From the NCBI RefSeq assembly GCF_000964465.1, contig NZ_BANH01000024.1, positions 1 to 64,000 on the forward strand: a stretch of DNA of 64,000 bases. The letters are read 5' to 3'. The notes beneath the pieces were generated by a model. The model had not been told where the DNA came from. It saw nothing but the letters and a program-made list of their open reading frames with translations, and did no database searches. Both the position numbers and the translations under genes were made by a program. Positions 8,334 to 17,975 of the stretch are shown here, in pieces (within the stretch, counting starts at the first letter, position 1; each line of letters starts with the position of its first letter). This stretch comes from Gluconobacter thailandicus F149-1 = NBRC 100600. GTDB taxonomy: Bacteria > Pseudomonadota > Alphaproteobacteria > Acetobacterales > Acetobacteraceae.

Positions 8334-8903
8334 ATGCCCAACGACACGCCCCTGCATTTCATCACCCTGCTCGGAAGCCTGCGTAAAGCGTCCTTCAACG
8401 CGGCGGTCGCTCGTACTCTACCCGAACTCGCGCCCGAAGGGATCTCCATTACTCCGCTCGGATCAATCGGGGATTTTCCGCATTACAACGCAGATGTTCA
8501 GGACACAGGCTTTCCGGCTCCCGTTCTGGCCATGGCGGAGCAGATCCGGGCTGCAGACGGCGTCATCATAGTGACCCCAGAATATAATTATTCCATTCCC
8601 GGCGTACTGAAGAACGCCATCGACTGGCTCTCCCGCGTAACGCCTCAACCTTTCAGCGGCAAACCTGTCGCCATCCAGACGGCTTCCCCCGGCATGCTCG
8701 GTGGCGCACGGGCCCAGTATCATCTCCGGCAAAGTCTGGTGTTTCTGGATGCTTACGCGCTGAACCAACCAGAAGTCATGATTGGTCAGGTCGCAGGTAA
8801 AGTGGACCCCGCAAGCCTGACATTGACGGATGACTCCACCAGAAAGTTCATCTCAGGCCAGATAATCGCGCTTGCCGCCCTGACCAGAAAGCTTCGCCCC
8901 TGA
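8334..8903 (+). CDS. NAD(P)H-dependent FMN reductase
   Basis: A flavodoxin-fold oxidoreductase of 189 residues, like the NADPH-dependent FMN, quinone or chromate reductases. It begins ITLLGSLRKASFNAAVARTL, the phosphate-binding loop for FMN. VTPEYNYSIPGVLKNAIDWL is the family signature around the flavin. GGAGA lies before the ATG. It follows the formaldehyde dehydrogenase by about 75 bp on the same strand and ends at a bidirectional terminator. The electron acceptor cannot be told from sequence. Confidence 0.9.
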   Translation: MPNDTPLHFITLLGSLRKASFNAAVARTLPELAPEGISITPLGSIGDFPHYNADVQDTGFPAPVLAMAEQIRAADGVIIVTPEYNYSIPGVLKNAIDWLSRVTPQPFSGKPVAIQTASPGMLGGARAQYHLRQSLVFLDAYALNQPEVMIGQVAGKVDPASLTLTDDSTRKFISGQIIALAALTRKLRP

Positions 8904-8924
8904 CCCACGAAAGGCAAAAGAAAA

Positions 8925-8950
8925 CCCCGCACCGGAACTCTGATGCGGGG
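8925..8950. terminator. Bidirectional intrinsic terminator between the FMN reductase and gltB
   Basis: CCCCGCA (8925-8931) pairs with TGCGGGG (8944-8950) across a 12-base loop. An A-rich stretch on the left gives a U-rich tail (TTTTCTTTT) for the minus-strand gltDB transcript. The convergent genes on each side fit a shared terminator. Confidence 0.75.
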
Positions 8951-8978
8951 CTGTTCAGACACTGATTGATCGAAGCAA

Positions 8979-11900
8979 TCAGGCCGAAAGCTTGGACAGG
9001 TCTTCCTGCACATAGCCAATGACCTTGGCATATTCGCGGGGAACGATGTGCCAGAACTGCTCCAGCGTGTGCTCCCAGCAGTGCAGCAGGTCAGCGGCGT
9101 AAGTGCTGCCCGTTTCTTCCACATGCTGTTCCACGAGCGTCCGCAGTTCCACATCCCAGCGGCTGCCTGGCTGCACGCGGTTCCACATCACCGTGTCAGG
9201 ATTGATGCGAGATTCGAAGCGGTTCTTCGGATCAAGCACATAGGCCATACCGCCCGTAAAGCCGGCACCAAAGTTGTCGCCCGTCTCGCCGAGGATCACG
9301 ACCTTGCCGCCAGTCATGTACTCGCAACCGTTGGAGCCACAGCCTTCAACAACAGCCGTCGCACCAGAGTTACGAACCGCGAAACGCTCACCAGCCTGAC
9401 CAGCTGCGAAGAGCTTGCCGCTCGTGGCACCGTACAGAACCGTGTTGCCAATGATCGCATTCTCTTCCGAACGCCATGTAGACGCCGGAGACTGACGGAC
9501 AACAATCGTCGCACCCGACAGACCCTTGCCGACGTAATCGTTGGAATCCCCTTCCACGATCATCTTCAGACCCTGCACCGCGAACGCACCCAGGGACTGG
9601 CCAGCCGATCCACGAAGCGACAGCGTAAGCTGGCCCTCTGGCAGTTCATGCATCCCGAACTGACGGGTAATCATGCCGGAAATACGTGTTCCGATCGCAC
9701 GATGCGTGTTCTGCACGTTGTAGTGCAGATGCAGCTTCTCACGACGCTCGAACAGCGGGATCGCATCGGCCACGATCTGTGCGTCCAGCGTTTCCGGAAC
9801 CTCGTTGCGGCCCTCACGGGTGCAGTAACGCGCATGTTCACCCGGATCGGCCTGCACCAGCAGGGAGTTCAGATCCAGATCGTCCAGATAGTCAGCACCG
9901 CGGGACACCTGACGCAGCATGTCCGTCCGTCCGATGACCTCCTCAAGGGAGCGAACGCCCAGATCGGCAAGAATATGGCGAATGTCTTCAGCAATCAGCG
10001 TGAAGAGGTTGATGACCTTCTCCGGGGAGCCTTCGAACTTCGCACGCAGCTTTTCGTCCTGAACGCAGACGCCGACCGGGCAGGTGTTGGAATGGCACTG
10101 ACGCACCATGATGCAGCCCATGGCCACCAGCGCGGCCGTACCAATGCCGAACTCTTCCGCACCCAGCATCGCCGCCATGACCACGTCACGACCCGTCTTG
10201 ATGCCGCCATCCGTCCGCAGCACCAGACGATGACGCAGACGGTTGAGCATCAGGACCTGATGCGCTTCGGACAGACCCATTTCCCACGGCAGACCCGCGT
10301 AATGGATTGAAGACTGCGGGCTGGCACCCGTTCCGCCGGAATGACCGGAGATCAGGATGGCATCAGCCTTCGCCTTCGCCACACCCGCCGCAATCGTGCC
10401 AATACCCGTCCGGGCAACCAGCTTCACGGTGACGGTTGCCGTCGGGTTGACCTGCTTCAAATCGTAAATGAGCTGGGCCAGATCCTCGATCGAATAGATG
10501 TCATGATGCGGCGGCGGGGAAATCAGCGTCACACCCGGCGTCGCATGACGCAGTCGGCCGATTAGTTCCGTGACCTTGAAGCCCGGAAGCTGTCCACCCT
10601 CGCCCGGCTTCGCGCCCTGGGCCATCTTGATTTCGATCTCGCGGCAATCATTCAGATACTGCGCGGTCACACCGAAACGACCAGACGCCACCTGCTTGAT
10701 CGCGGAAGACGCGTTGTCCCCGTTCGGGCGCGGCTTGGAACGCTCGGCGTCCTCGCCACCCTCACCGGAGTCAGACTTCGCACCAATCCGGTTCATGGCA
10801 ATCGCGAGCGTCTCATGCGCTTCGGGGCTCAGAGCACCCAGAGAGATGCCCGGCGCGACAAGGCGACGACGGATCTGCGTGATGCTTTCAACCTCGTCCA
10901 CCGGGATCGGCGCATGAGGTGCCTTGAAGTCCAGCAGGTCACGGAGGGCAACCGGCGGCATCTGACGCACGGCATCCGCGTAACGGCGATATAGCGTATA
11001 GCTGTTGGCCGAAACCGCACTTTGCAGCATGTGCACAAGCTGGCCGGAGAACGCATGCGTCTCGCCCTGACGGCGCAGCTTGTAGCGGCCACCGACCGGA
11101 AGCGCTTCGACCTTCTGATCCCACGCAGCAGCATGAGCCTTCAGGATGTTGCGGGCTATACCCGGCAGACCAATGCCGGAAATACGCGACGGCATGCCTG
11201 GGAAGAACTCCGCCACCAGCGCACGGGACAGGCCAATAGCTTCGAAGTTGTAGCCACCGCGGTAAGCCGAGATGATGGAAATCCCGAACTTGGACATGAT
11301 CTTGAGCAGACCCTTGTCCACCGCTTTGCGGTAACGCTCCATCGCCTCACGCATTGTCATCTGGCCGAACAGGCCACGACGCAGACGGTCCGCGATGCTG
11401 TGCTGAGCCAGTGCCGGGTTCACCGTCGTCGCACCAACACCGATTGTCACAGCAATGGCGTGAACGTCGATGGCACTGGACGTCCGGACGTTCAGGGACG
11501 TGAACGTCCGCAGGGAATGACGCACAAGGTGAACATGCACGGCAGCCGTCGCAAGGATCATCGGCACGGCCACACGATCCGGCCCGGTGTTCTCATCCGT
11601 CAGGAACAGATGGGTGCAACCGCCACGGACATGATCTTCCGCCTGAACCCGGATAGACGCGATGGCCGCACGCAGACCTTCTTCGCCTTCCTCAACCGGG
11701 AAAGTGCAGTCGATCAGGGTAGCGTTCTCACCGCAGACTTTCCGCAGTTCATCAAACTCACCAACCGTCAGAACCGGGCTCGGAAGCTGGAGCAGATCGC
11801 ACTGTTCCGGGCGCTCATCGAGGATGTTCCCCAGATTGCCCAGACGCGTGATGAGGCTCATCACCCGCGTTTCACGCAGGGAGTCGATCGGCGGGTTTGT

Positions 11901-13499
11901 AACCTGGCTGAAGCCCTGACGGAAATAATGCGACAGACCACGATAGATCTTGGACAGAACCTGAAGCGGGGTGTCATCGCCCATGGAGCCCAGAGCTTCG
12001 GCAGCCGTCTCGACCATCGGGTGAAGGATGGTTTCCAGCTCTTCATGGGTCAGGCTGACAGCCATCTGCTGGCGACGCAGCACGTCCGACGCCATCCCTT
12101 CCGGCTCGACCACATCACGCACGATCGGCTCGATATTGCGGATGCGCTTGACCCAAGACTGAAAATCCTGACGGGACGCCAGCATTTCAAGCAGTTCATC
12201 CGGCTGATAGAGACGACCTTCCTTGAGGTCGAGCGCCAGTGTCTGCCCCGGACCAAGGCGCCCGCGACGCTGAATGCGCGCTTCCGGCACACGGACCATG
12301 CCCGCTTCCGAACCCACGATCAGCAGGTTGTCATTCGTGATGGAATACCGCAGCGGACGCAGGCCCGCACGATCCAGACCTGCGATGACCCAGCGACCAT
12401 CCGTTGCACAGACAGCAGCCGGCCCATCCCATGGCTCAATGACCGCATTGCAGTAGCGGAACATGGCGCGAGCGGCCGGAGAAATCGCCGAATTCGCACC
12501 GCTGGACGCCGGAATCAGCAGCATCTTGGCCATCGGGGCACTGCGTCCACCGAAGGTCATGAGTTCGAAGACGTTATCCAACGCCGCCGTATCCGAACCC
12601 GCAGCCTGTACGACCGGCTTTAGATCTTCCATGTAGGGATCAAGCGCCGGATGGGACAGGCGCGTTTCGTGCGAACGCATCCAGTTGGTGTTGCCAGAGA
12701 TCGTGTTGATCTCACCGTTATGCGCCACCTTGCGGAACGGCTGCGCCAGCTTCCAGGTCGGGAACGTGTTGGTCGAGTAACGCTGATGGTAAATCGCGAA
12801 ACGCGAGACGAAGCGCTCGTCCAGCAGGTCCGGGTAGAAGTCCGTCAGGTTCTCGGCAAGGAACATGCCCTTGTAGATCACGGAGCGGCATGACAGCGAG
12901 CAGATATACAGATCCACCTGCTGACGCGTTGCCTGCTTCTCAATGCGACGACGCAGGACATACAGATCACGCTCGAACTCGTCTTCTGACCGACCCAGCG
13001 TATTGCGGATCATGATCTGTTCGATTTCAGGGCGCGTCTGATTGGCCTTCTCGCCAATGCACGCCGTGTCGATCGGCACCTGACGCCAGCCATAGATCCC
13101 GTAGCCGAAGTTCAGAACCTCGGTCTCGATGATCTGACGACCGGCTTCCTGCGACGCCAGATCCGTCTTCGGCAGGAACACCATGCCAACGGCAATGCGA
13201 CCGTCGATCGTGTCATCGCTGGAACTGTTATGAATGGCTTCAGCAAAGAAATCCTGCGGGATCTCAACATGGATACCCGCACCATCGCCCGTCTTGCCAT
13301 CGGCATCGACAGCACCACGGTGCCAGATGTTCCCCAGAGCCTCGATACCGGCCTTCACGACCGCGCGGGACGGCTTGCCATCCAGAGCAGCGACAAGGCC
13401 CACGCCACAGGAATCGCGCTCCTGCGTCGGGTCGTACAGACCCTTCAGGCGCTCAACGTTCTCGGCATAATCGCGGATGAAATCGGTATTCTGTGTCAT
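8979..13499 (-). CDS. gltB: Glutamate synthase (NADPH), large subunit
   Basis: Transfers the glutamine amide nitrogen to 2-oxoglutarate, the GOGAT half of ammonia assimilation. At 1506 residues it matches the family. The glutaminase Cys is at about residue 31 (RDSCGVGLVAAL) after a short propeptide. The FMN-binding synthase domain includes LISGHSGGTGASPQSSIHYA. The 3Fe-4S cluster cysteines are in CIMVRQCHSNTCPVGVC, and the C-terminal GXGXG beta-helix repeats follow. Its start overlaps the gltD stop by 4 bp, so the two subunits are translationally coupled, with gltD first. Confidence 0.97.
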   Translation of the reverse strand: MTQNTDFIRDYAENVERLKGLYDPTQERDSCGVGLVAALDGKPSRAVVKAGIEALGNIWHRGAVDADGKTGDGAGIHVEIPQDFFAEAIHNSSSDDTIDGRIAVGMVFLPKTDLASQEAGRQIIETEVLNFGYGIYGWRQVPIDTACIGEKANQTRPEIEQIMIRNTLGRSEDEFERDLYVLRRRIEKQATRQQVDLYICSLSCRSVIYKGMFLAENLTDFYPDLLDERFVSRFAIYHQRYSTNTFPTWKLAQPFRKVAHNGEINTISGNTNWMRSHETRLSHPALDPYMEDLKPVVQAAGSDTAALDNVFELMTFGGRSAPMAKMLLIPASSGANSAISPAARAMFRYCNAVIEPWDGPAAVCATDGRWVIAGLDRAGLRPLRYSITNDNLLIVGSEAGMVRVPEARIQRRGRLGPGQTLALDLKEGRLYQPDELLEMLASRQDFQSWVKRIRNIEPIVRDVVEPEGMASDVLRRQQMAVSLTHEELETILHPMVETAAEALGSMGDDTPLQVLSKIYRGLSHYFRQGFSQVTNPPIDSLRETRVMSLITRLGNLGNILDERPEQCDLLQLPSPVLTVGEFDELRKVCGENATLIDCTFPVEEGEEGLRAAIASIRVQAEDHVRGGCTHLFLTDENTGPDRVAVPMILATAAVHVHLVRHSLRTFTSLNVRTSSAIDVHAIAVTIGVGATTVNPALAQHSIADRLRRGLFGQMTMREAMERYRKAVDKGLLKIMSKFGISIISAYRGGYNFEAIGLSRALVAEFFPGMPSRISGIGLPGIARNILKAHAAAWDQKVEALPVGGRYKLRRQGETHAFSGQLVHMLQSAVSANSYTLYRRYADAVRQMPPVALRDLLDFKAPHAPIPVDEVESITQIRRRLVAPGISLGALSPEAHETLAIAMNRIGAKSDSGEGGEDAERSKPRPNGDNASSAIKQVASGRFGVTAQYLNDCREIEIKMAQGAKPGEGGQLPGFKVTELIGRLRHATPGVTLISPPPHHDIYSIEDLAQLIYDLKQVNPTATVTVKLVARTGIGTIAAGVAKAKADAILISGHSGGTGASPQSSIHYAGLPWEMGLSEAHQVLMLNRLRHRLVLRTDGGIKTGRDVVMAAMLGAEEFGIGTAALVAMGCIMVRQCHSNTCPVGVCVQDEKLRAKFEGSPEKVINLFTLIAEDIRHILADLGVRSLEEVIGRTDMLRQVSRGADYLDDLDLNSLLVQADPGEHARYCTREGRNEVPETLDAQIVADAIPLFERREKLHLHYNVQNTHRAIGTRISGMITRQFGMHELPEGQLTLSLRGSAGQSLGAFAVQGLKMIVEGDSNDYVGKGLSGATIVVRQSPASTWRSEENAIIGNTVLYGATSGKLFAAGQAGERFAVRNSGATAVVEGCGSNGCEYMTGGKVVILGETGDNFGAGFTGGMAYVLDPKNRFESRINPDTVMWNRVQPGSRWDVELRTLVEQHVEETGSTYAADLLHCWEHTLEQFWHIVPREYAKVIGYVQEDLSKLSA

Positions 13500-14929
13500 T
13501 CCGCGGCCTCCAGCGCCAGGGTCTCGGTCAGAGAAAGATGAATTGCGTCAGCCGCATCACGGCCGTCCTTGATGGCCCAGACAACGAGGCTGGCACCGCG
13601 TACAATATCGCCGCCAGCGAACACGCCCGGCAGGCTTGTCTGGAAGCCGCCCGGCGGAACCGTCAGCGTGCCCCAGCGCGTCACGGCAAGTTCCGGCTGC
13701 TGCCACTGGCCCGGCAGGTCTTCCGGATCGAAGCCCAGCGCACGGATCACAAGATCGCCTTCAATAATGGAATGCTGGCCCGTACCTTCGATGGAGCGGC
13801 GCCCTGTAGCATCCGGTGCACCAAGGCGCATTTTCAGCACCTTCACACCTTCAACAGTGCTCTCGCCCAGAAATTCTTCCGGTGCAGCCAGCCACTCGAA
13901 GTTCGCACCTTCTTCCTCAGCGTTGTAAACTTCCTGACGGGAGCCCGGCATGTTCGCACGGTCACGGCGATAGACGCAGGTGACCTTTTCCGCACCCTGA
14001 CGGATGGACGTCCGAACGCAGTCCATGGCCGTATCACCACCACCAATGACCACCACACGACGCCCCTTGGCATGAAGCGCGGCATCTTCCCCGGGATCTT
14101 CGTCATATCCGCGACGGTTCGAGGCCGTCAGGAAGTCAATCGCATTCACAACGCCGTTCAGATCAGCACCCGGCACATCCACCGAGCGCGAACGATAGAC
14201 GCCCGTCCCGAGGAACACCGCGTTATGACGTGTCCGCAGATCATCCAGTGAGGTCTCACCCTCGCCTGCACCAATTGGTGTGGAAAGGTGGAAGATGATG
14301 CCCTGCTCTTCCAGCAGCTTGTGACGCCGGGCCACGACGTGCTTTTCCAGCTTGAAGCTCGGAATACCGTACGTCAGCAGGCCACCCACACGGTCCTGAC
14401 GCTCATAAACATGAACCTCATACCCGCGTGCCCGCAGACGCTCTGCACAGGCCAGACCGGCAGGCCCGGACCCCACGACGCCGACACTGATGCCGAGTTC
14501 ACGATCCGGCAGACGCGGCTGCACCCAGCCCTGCTCAAAAGCATTTTCCGTAATGAAGCGTTCGACAGCACCGATAGTGACGCTCTCGAACCCCTTCTGG
14601 ATCACGCAGTTGCCTTCGCACAGGCGATCCTGCGGGCAGATGCGACCGCAGATTTCCGGGAAGGTGTTGGTTGCCGAAGACATTTCATAGGCTTCCTGCA
14701 GACGGTCTTCCGCCGTCAGCTTCAGCCAGTCCGGGATGTTGTTGCCCAACGGGCAATGCACGGAGCAGAACGGAATGCCGCATTGAGAGCATCGCGAAGC
14801 CTGCTCTTCAGCGCGGCTCATCGCAAACCCACGGTAAATCTCCCCGAAGTCCTGGCGACGCTCGGCAGCATCGCGCTTCTCCGGGAGGATCTGTGGGTGA
14901 TTGACGAACTGCAACATCCGTTCGGCCAT
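13496..14929 (-). CDS. gltD: Glutamate synthase (NADPH), small subunit
   Basis: Supplies electrons from NADPH through FAD and Fe-S clusters to GltB. It has 477 residues. N-terminal cysteine clusters SRCSQCGIPFCSVHCPLG and ICGRICPQDRLCEGNC hold the Fe-S centres. FAD binds at VGVVGSGPAGLACAERL and NADPH at VVVIGGGDTAMDC. It is the first gene of the gltD-gltB operon. Its upstream region contains a 13-bp palindrome that could be regulatory. Confidence 0.96.
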   Translation of the reverse strand: MAERMLQFVNHPQILPEKRDAAERRQDFGEIYRGFAMSRAEEQASRCSQCGIPFCSVHCPLGNNIPDWLKLTAEDRLQEAYEMSSATNTFPEICGRICPQDRLCEGNCVIQKGFESVTIGAVERFITENAFEQGWVQPRLPDRELGISVGVVGSGPAGLACAERLRARGYEVHVYERQDRVGGLLTYGIPSFKLEKHVVARRHKLLEEQGIIFHLSTPIGAGEGETSLDDLRTRHNAVFLGTGVYRSRSVDVPGADLNGVVNAIDFLTASNRRGYDEDPGEDAALHAKGRRVVVIGGGDTAMDCVRTSIRQGAEKVTCVYRRDRANMPGSRQEVYNAEEEGANFEWLAAPEEFLGESTVEGVKVLKMRLGAPDATGRRSIEGTGQHSIIEGDLVIRALGFDPEDLPGQWQQPELAVTRWGTLTVPPGGFQTSLPGVFAGGDIVRGASLVVWAIKDGRDAADAIHLSLTETLALEAAE

Positions 14930-14999
14930 GCGCCGTGTCTCCTAAACAAACCATACGTCCCGTGGAACGCACGAAATCGGTGGAGTACCAGCTATTCCG

Positions 15000-15012
15000 T
15001 CACTTTAAGTGA
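15000..15012. promoter_or_regulatory. Palindrome upstream of gltD
   Basis: TCACTT-T-AAGTGA is a perfect 6-1-6 inverted repeat about 70 bp upstream of the gltD start. It could be an operator of a dimeric regulator. No regulator can be named, and short palindromes also arise by chance. Confidence 0.25.
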
Positions 15013-15108
15013 TAACAGTCAGTGATGCTTACCTATAGCAAAAAACCCCGTCCGGATCGTCGCTTTCATTGCAAAAATCCCACATTATTTAGGTCCGATA
15101 TGGTCCAA

Positions 15109-16083
15109 TTATGATTTGAGCTGTCGATAGAGCCTGAAAACTCCCGCCTTCAGGTACTCCGGCACCACCATCCGCATCGAGATCGGGTGAATATCCAGCG
15201 TCTGCAAATTATCCAGCCCCGGATGCACCACATTATCGACAGACATCATCGCCACCTGATCACGCGTCAGCAGGTGTCCCGGCAGCTTCTCCAGAACAGA
15301 GGCCTCAAAACGAGCGACCACACCCGGGATCGGCAGCAGTAACCGATGACGGCCGGACACCTCCAGAACAAACGCCATCATGTCCCGCATACTCAGAATG
15401 TCGGGGCCACCAGCCTCGACGATGCGTCCTGCATGCTCAGGCTCCAGCAAACGCAGCAAAGCTTCAGCAACATCTTCAACAAAGACCGGCTGATAATGCG
15501 TGTGCTGCGCGAAGACCGGCAGAACGGGCGACACTGCGGCGATCAGAGCAAAAAGATTGAAGAAACTGTCCTCCGGGCCGAAGACAACCGAAGGGCGCAA
15601 CAATCCGGCATCCGGAAAAACGCGCCTCACAACCTGCTCAGCGGCCCCTTTGCTCCGACCGTAAGCACCCGGTGACGTCAACGAGGCACCGATTGCAGAC
15701 ATGTGCACATATTGTTTCACCCCTGCGCGCCGTGCCCGCACGGCAGCCAGATGAGCCCCGTCCACATTGATCTTGTGAAGAACCCGGATATCCGGCGTCA
15801 TGACCGAGACCAGATTAACTGCCGCATCCGCTCCATCGAACAGACGATCCAATTGATCGGCGTCACTGACAGAGACTTTCAGGAACTCGACACGCCCGGT
15901 CCCCCTCGCCTTGCCAAACCCCTGAATTTCTTCGGGATTTTGGCTCCCGATCCGAACAACATGCCCCGTTGCAACCAGCTTCCGGACAAAACTGCGACCT
16001 ATAAAGCCACCGCCCCCAAGCACCGCCACCTTGCGTGGCGAAGCCTCGGAAAAAAGTTTTTCCATTTTCTTCTTTTCTTTCAT
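15109..16083 (-). CDS. NDUFA9-like NAD(P)-binding protein (atypical short-chain dehydrogenase)
   Basis: A protein of about 324 residues. It opens with VAVLGGGGFIGRSFVRKL, a Rossmann fold with GxxGxxG-type spacing. The conserved ADAAVNLVSVM, HMSAIGA and YGRSKGAAEQVVRRVFPD follow. In place of the classic Tyr-x-x-x-Lys catalytic pair, a YGRSK segment is present. This is the NDUFA9 / complex I accessory-like family common in alphaproteobacteria, where the protein probably binds NADPH or a quinone-related ligand. The start could be either of two Met codons six residues apart. It is a single gene, upstream of nothing else on its strand. Confidence 0.8.
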   Translation of the reverse strand: MKEKKKMEKLFSEASPRKVAVLGGGGFIGRSFVRKLVATGHVVRIGSQNPEEIQGFGKARGTGRVEFLKVSVSDADQLDRLFDGADAAVNLVSVMTPDIRVLHKINVDGAHLAAVRARRAGVKQYVHMSAIGASLTSPGAYGRSKGAAEQVVRRVFPDAGLLRPSVVFGPEDSFFNLFALIAAVSPVLPVFAQHTHYQPVFVEDVAEALLRLLEPEHAGRIVEAGGPDILSMRDMMAFVLEVSGRHRLLLPIPGVVARFEASVLEKLPGHLLTRDQVAMMSVDNVVHPGLDNLQTLDIHPISMRMVVPEYLKAGVFRLYRQLKS

Positions 16084-16174
16084 GCAGACAGTTGACGCGT
16101 CCCTACAGTCGGGGTAAACGCCTCTTCACCAACCCGGGATGCCTCAGGAAACTGAAAAACCCGGTGCTTTCTGA

Positions 16175-16261
16175 GCCCAGATGGCGGAATTGGTAGACGC
16201 GCAGGTTTCAGGTACCTGTGTCCGAAAGGACGTGGAAGTTCGAGTCTTCTTCTGGGCACCA
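16175..16261 (+). tRNA. tRNA-Leu (anticodon CAG)
   Basis: The acceptor stem GCCCAGA/TCTGGGC is complete, with discriminator A and an encoded CCA at 16259-16261. The D-arm is GCGGAATTGGTAGACGC. The anticodon arm CAGGT-TTCAGGT-ACCTG reads CAG. A long class II variable arm (TGTCCGAAAGGACG) and the T-arm GAAGTTCGAGTCTTC complete a leucine tRNA of 87 nt. Confidence 0.95.
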
Positions 16262-16270
16262 CAGACGGTC

Positions 16271-16285
16271 AGGCTTTATAAGCCT
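16271..16285 (+). terminator. Possible terminator hairpin after tRNA-Leu
   Basis: AGGCTT-TAT-AAGCCT forms a 6-bp stem ten bases after the tRNA, followed by a pyrimidine-rich CTCCCTCT. There is no clear U-run, so it may instead be a processing stem. Confidence 0.35.
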
Positions 16286-16322
16286 CTCCCTCTGAGCTTC
16301 TAAAAAAATTGGTGACAACAAT

Positions 16323-16967
16323 ATGAGCCAGCAGAACGCCATCCATCTTCATGACGGCGACCTGCCGGACGATTTTGATATTGGCCCTGTTGTCGCCATC
16401 GATACCGAGACCATGGGTCTCAATCCCCACAGAGATCGCCTCTGCCTCGTGCAGCTTTCCGCCGGTGACGGCGAAGCACATCTTGTGCAGATCAAGCCTG
16501 TTTCGATGGGCGGCCGCGGTTATGACTGCCCCAACCTCAAGGCCCTCCTGTCGGATGAGTCCATCACCAAGCTGATGCACTTCGCACGCTTTGATGTAGC
16601 CGTTCTCCAGCATGCTCTGGGCATCACCATTTCCTCCGTCATCTGCACCAAGATTGCCGCACGGCTGGTCTATACCTTCACGGACCGTCATGGCCTGGCC
16701 TATCTTTGCCGCGATCTGCTTGGGGTAGAGATGAGCAAGCACCAGCAGAGCTCCGACTGGGGGGCAGACATCCTCACGGAAGACCAGAAGCGCTATGCTG
16801 CGTCTGACGTGCTGCATCTGCACGCCCTGTGGGAGAAACTGGAAGCCATGCTGATCCGGGAAAACCGCCGTGAACTGGCGCAGTCATGCTTTGATTTCCT
16901 GTCGGCCCGCGCCCGTCTTGATCTTCTGGGATATGAAAATCCCGATATCTTCGCACACCGCGCATAA
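16323..16967 (+). CDS. rnd: RNase D-type 3'-5' exonuclease (DEDDy)
   Basis: A short protein of 214 residues carrying only the exonuclease domain and no HRDC domains, unlike full-length RNase D. Exo I is AIDTETMGL, with Asp and Glu ligands. Exo II surrounds LMHFARFDVAVL. Exo III has the Tyr-type YAASDVLHLHALWEKL. Such short versions are common in alphaproteobacteria and probably trim RNA 3' ends. It lies just after tRNA-Leu and 21 bp before kdsD, which suggests co-transcription with the LPS genes. Confidence 0.87.
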   Translation: MSQQNAIHLHDGDLPDDFDIGPVVAIDTETMGLNPHRDRLCLVQLSAGDGEAHLVQIKPVSMGGRGYDCPNLKALLSDESITKLMHFARFDVAVLQHALGITISSVICTKIAARLVYTFTDRHGLAYLCRDLLGVEMSKHQQSSDWGADILTEDQKRYAASDVLHLHALWEKLEAMLIRENRRELAQSCFDFLSARARLDLLGYENPDIFAHRA

Positions 16968-16988
16968 TCACGACCCGGCCCTGAATTC

Positions 16989-17975
16989 ATGACCAGCCAA
17001 GCTGTCTTGCCTCTCTCCTCAGCCCTGCACACCCTCGCAGCGGAACGTCAGGGCCTTGAGGCGCTGGAAGCAGCCTTTCATGCATCACTCGGATCTGCCT
17101 TCACAAAGGCCGTGGACCGTATCCTGCACTGCTCCGGCCGCCTGATCGTCACCGGTATCGGAAAATCGGGACATATCGGGCGCAAGATACAGGCTACTCT
17201 CGCCTCTACCGGCACGCCGTCCCTTTTCGTGCATCCCGCAGAAGCCTCGCATGGCGATCTGGGCATGGTGGCGCCAGGCGATGTGATCCTTGCCCTGTCG
17301 AATTCTGGCGAAACCGCCGAACTTGCCGCAATTCTGTCTTATGCATCGCACAAACACCTCGGCGTGATTGCGATAACCTCCGTCGAAACGTCCGCGCTGG
17401 CCCGGGCGGCAGAAATTGCTCTCGTGCTTCCAAAAGCGCGTGAAGCCTGCCCGATGGGACTGGCTCCCACAACAAGCACACTTCTGCAGCTCGCGCTGGG
17501 CGACGCACTGGCCATAGCGCTTCTTGAAAAACGCGGCTTTACGGCAAGCGATTTTCAGACCTTCCATCCTGGCGGTCGGCTGGGAGCAAGACTGCGGCCG
17601 GTCCGGGAACTGATGCATTACGGTGAGACCCTGCCTCTCGGAAAGACCAGCCTCTCACTACGCTCCGTCATTCTGGAGATGACACGCAAGGCATTCGGGT
17701 GCATGGGTGTTATAGACGACTCAGGTGTGCTCTGCGGCCTCATCACAGATGCAGATCTTCGCCGTGCCCTGCATCGTGATCTCGATGCAACAACGGCTGA
17801 AGAAGTGATGAACCGGTCACCGATCACGACCACCCCTACGACTCTGGCACAGGACGTCCTGCTTCTCATGAATGCACGCTCCAAACCCATCACAAGTCTT
17901 TTCGTCGTAGGCGAAGATGGGCGACCACAGGGCATCATTCACCTGCATGACCTTCTGCGGGCTGGTCTGGCATGA
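16989..17975 (+). CDS. kdsD: Arabinose-5-phosphate isomerase (KpsF/GutQ family)
   Basis: Converts ribulose-5-phosphate to arabinose-5-phosphate, the first step to KDO for the LPS inner core. The SIS domain spans about residues 40-175 and includes VTGIGKSGHIGRKIQATLAS and ILALSNSGETAEL. Two C-terminal CBS domains follow, with MTRKAFGCMGVIDD and GEDGRPQGIIHLHDLLRA. It has 328 residues, as usual. Its stop overlaps the lptC start by 4 bp, linking precursor synthesis to LPS export. Confidence 0.94.
   Translation: MTSQAVLPLSSALHTLAAERQGLEALEAAFHASLGSAFTKAVDRILHCSGRLIVTGIGKSGHIGRKIQATLASTGTPSLFVHPAEASHGDLGMVAPGDVILALSNSGETAELAAILSYASHKHLGVIAITSVETSALARAAEIALVLPKAREACPMGLAPTTSTLLQLALGDALAIALLEKRGFTASDFQTFHPGGRLGARLRPVRELMHYGETLPLGKTSLSLRSVILEMTRKAFGCMGVIDDSGVLCGLITDADLRRALHRDLDATTAEEVMNRSPITTTPTTLAQDVLLLMNARSKPITSLFVVGEDGRPQGIIHLHDLLRAGLA

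Noticed and set aside
11022-12623. Plus-strand frame of 533 codons
   Set aside because: Lies wholly inside gltB on the opposite strand. It is rich in Arg, His and Gln as antisense frames of GC-rich genes are, with no motifs.
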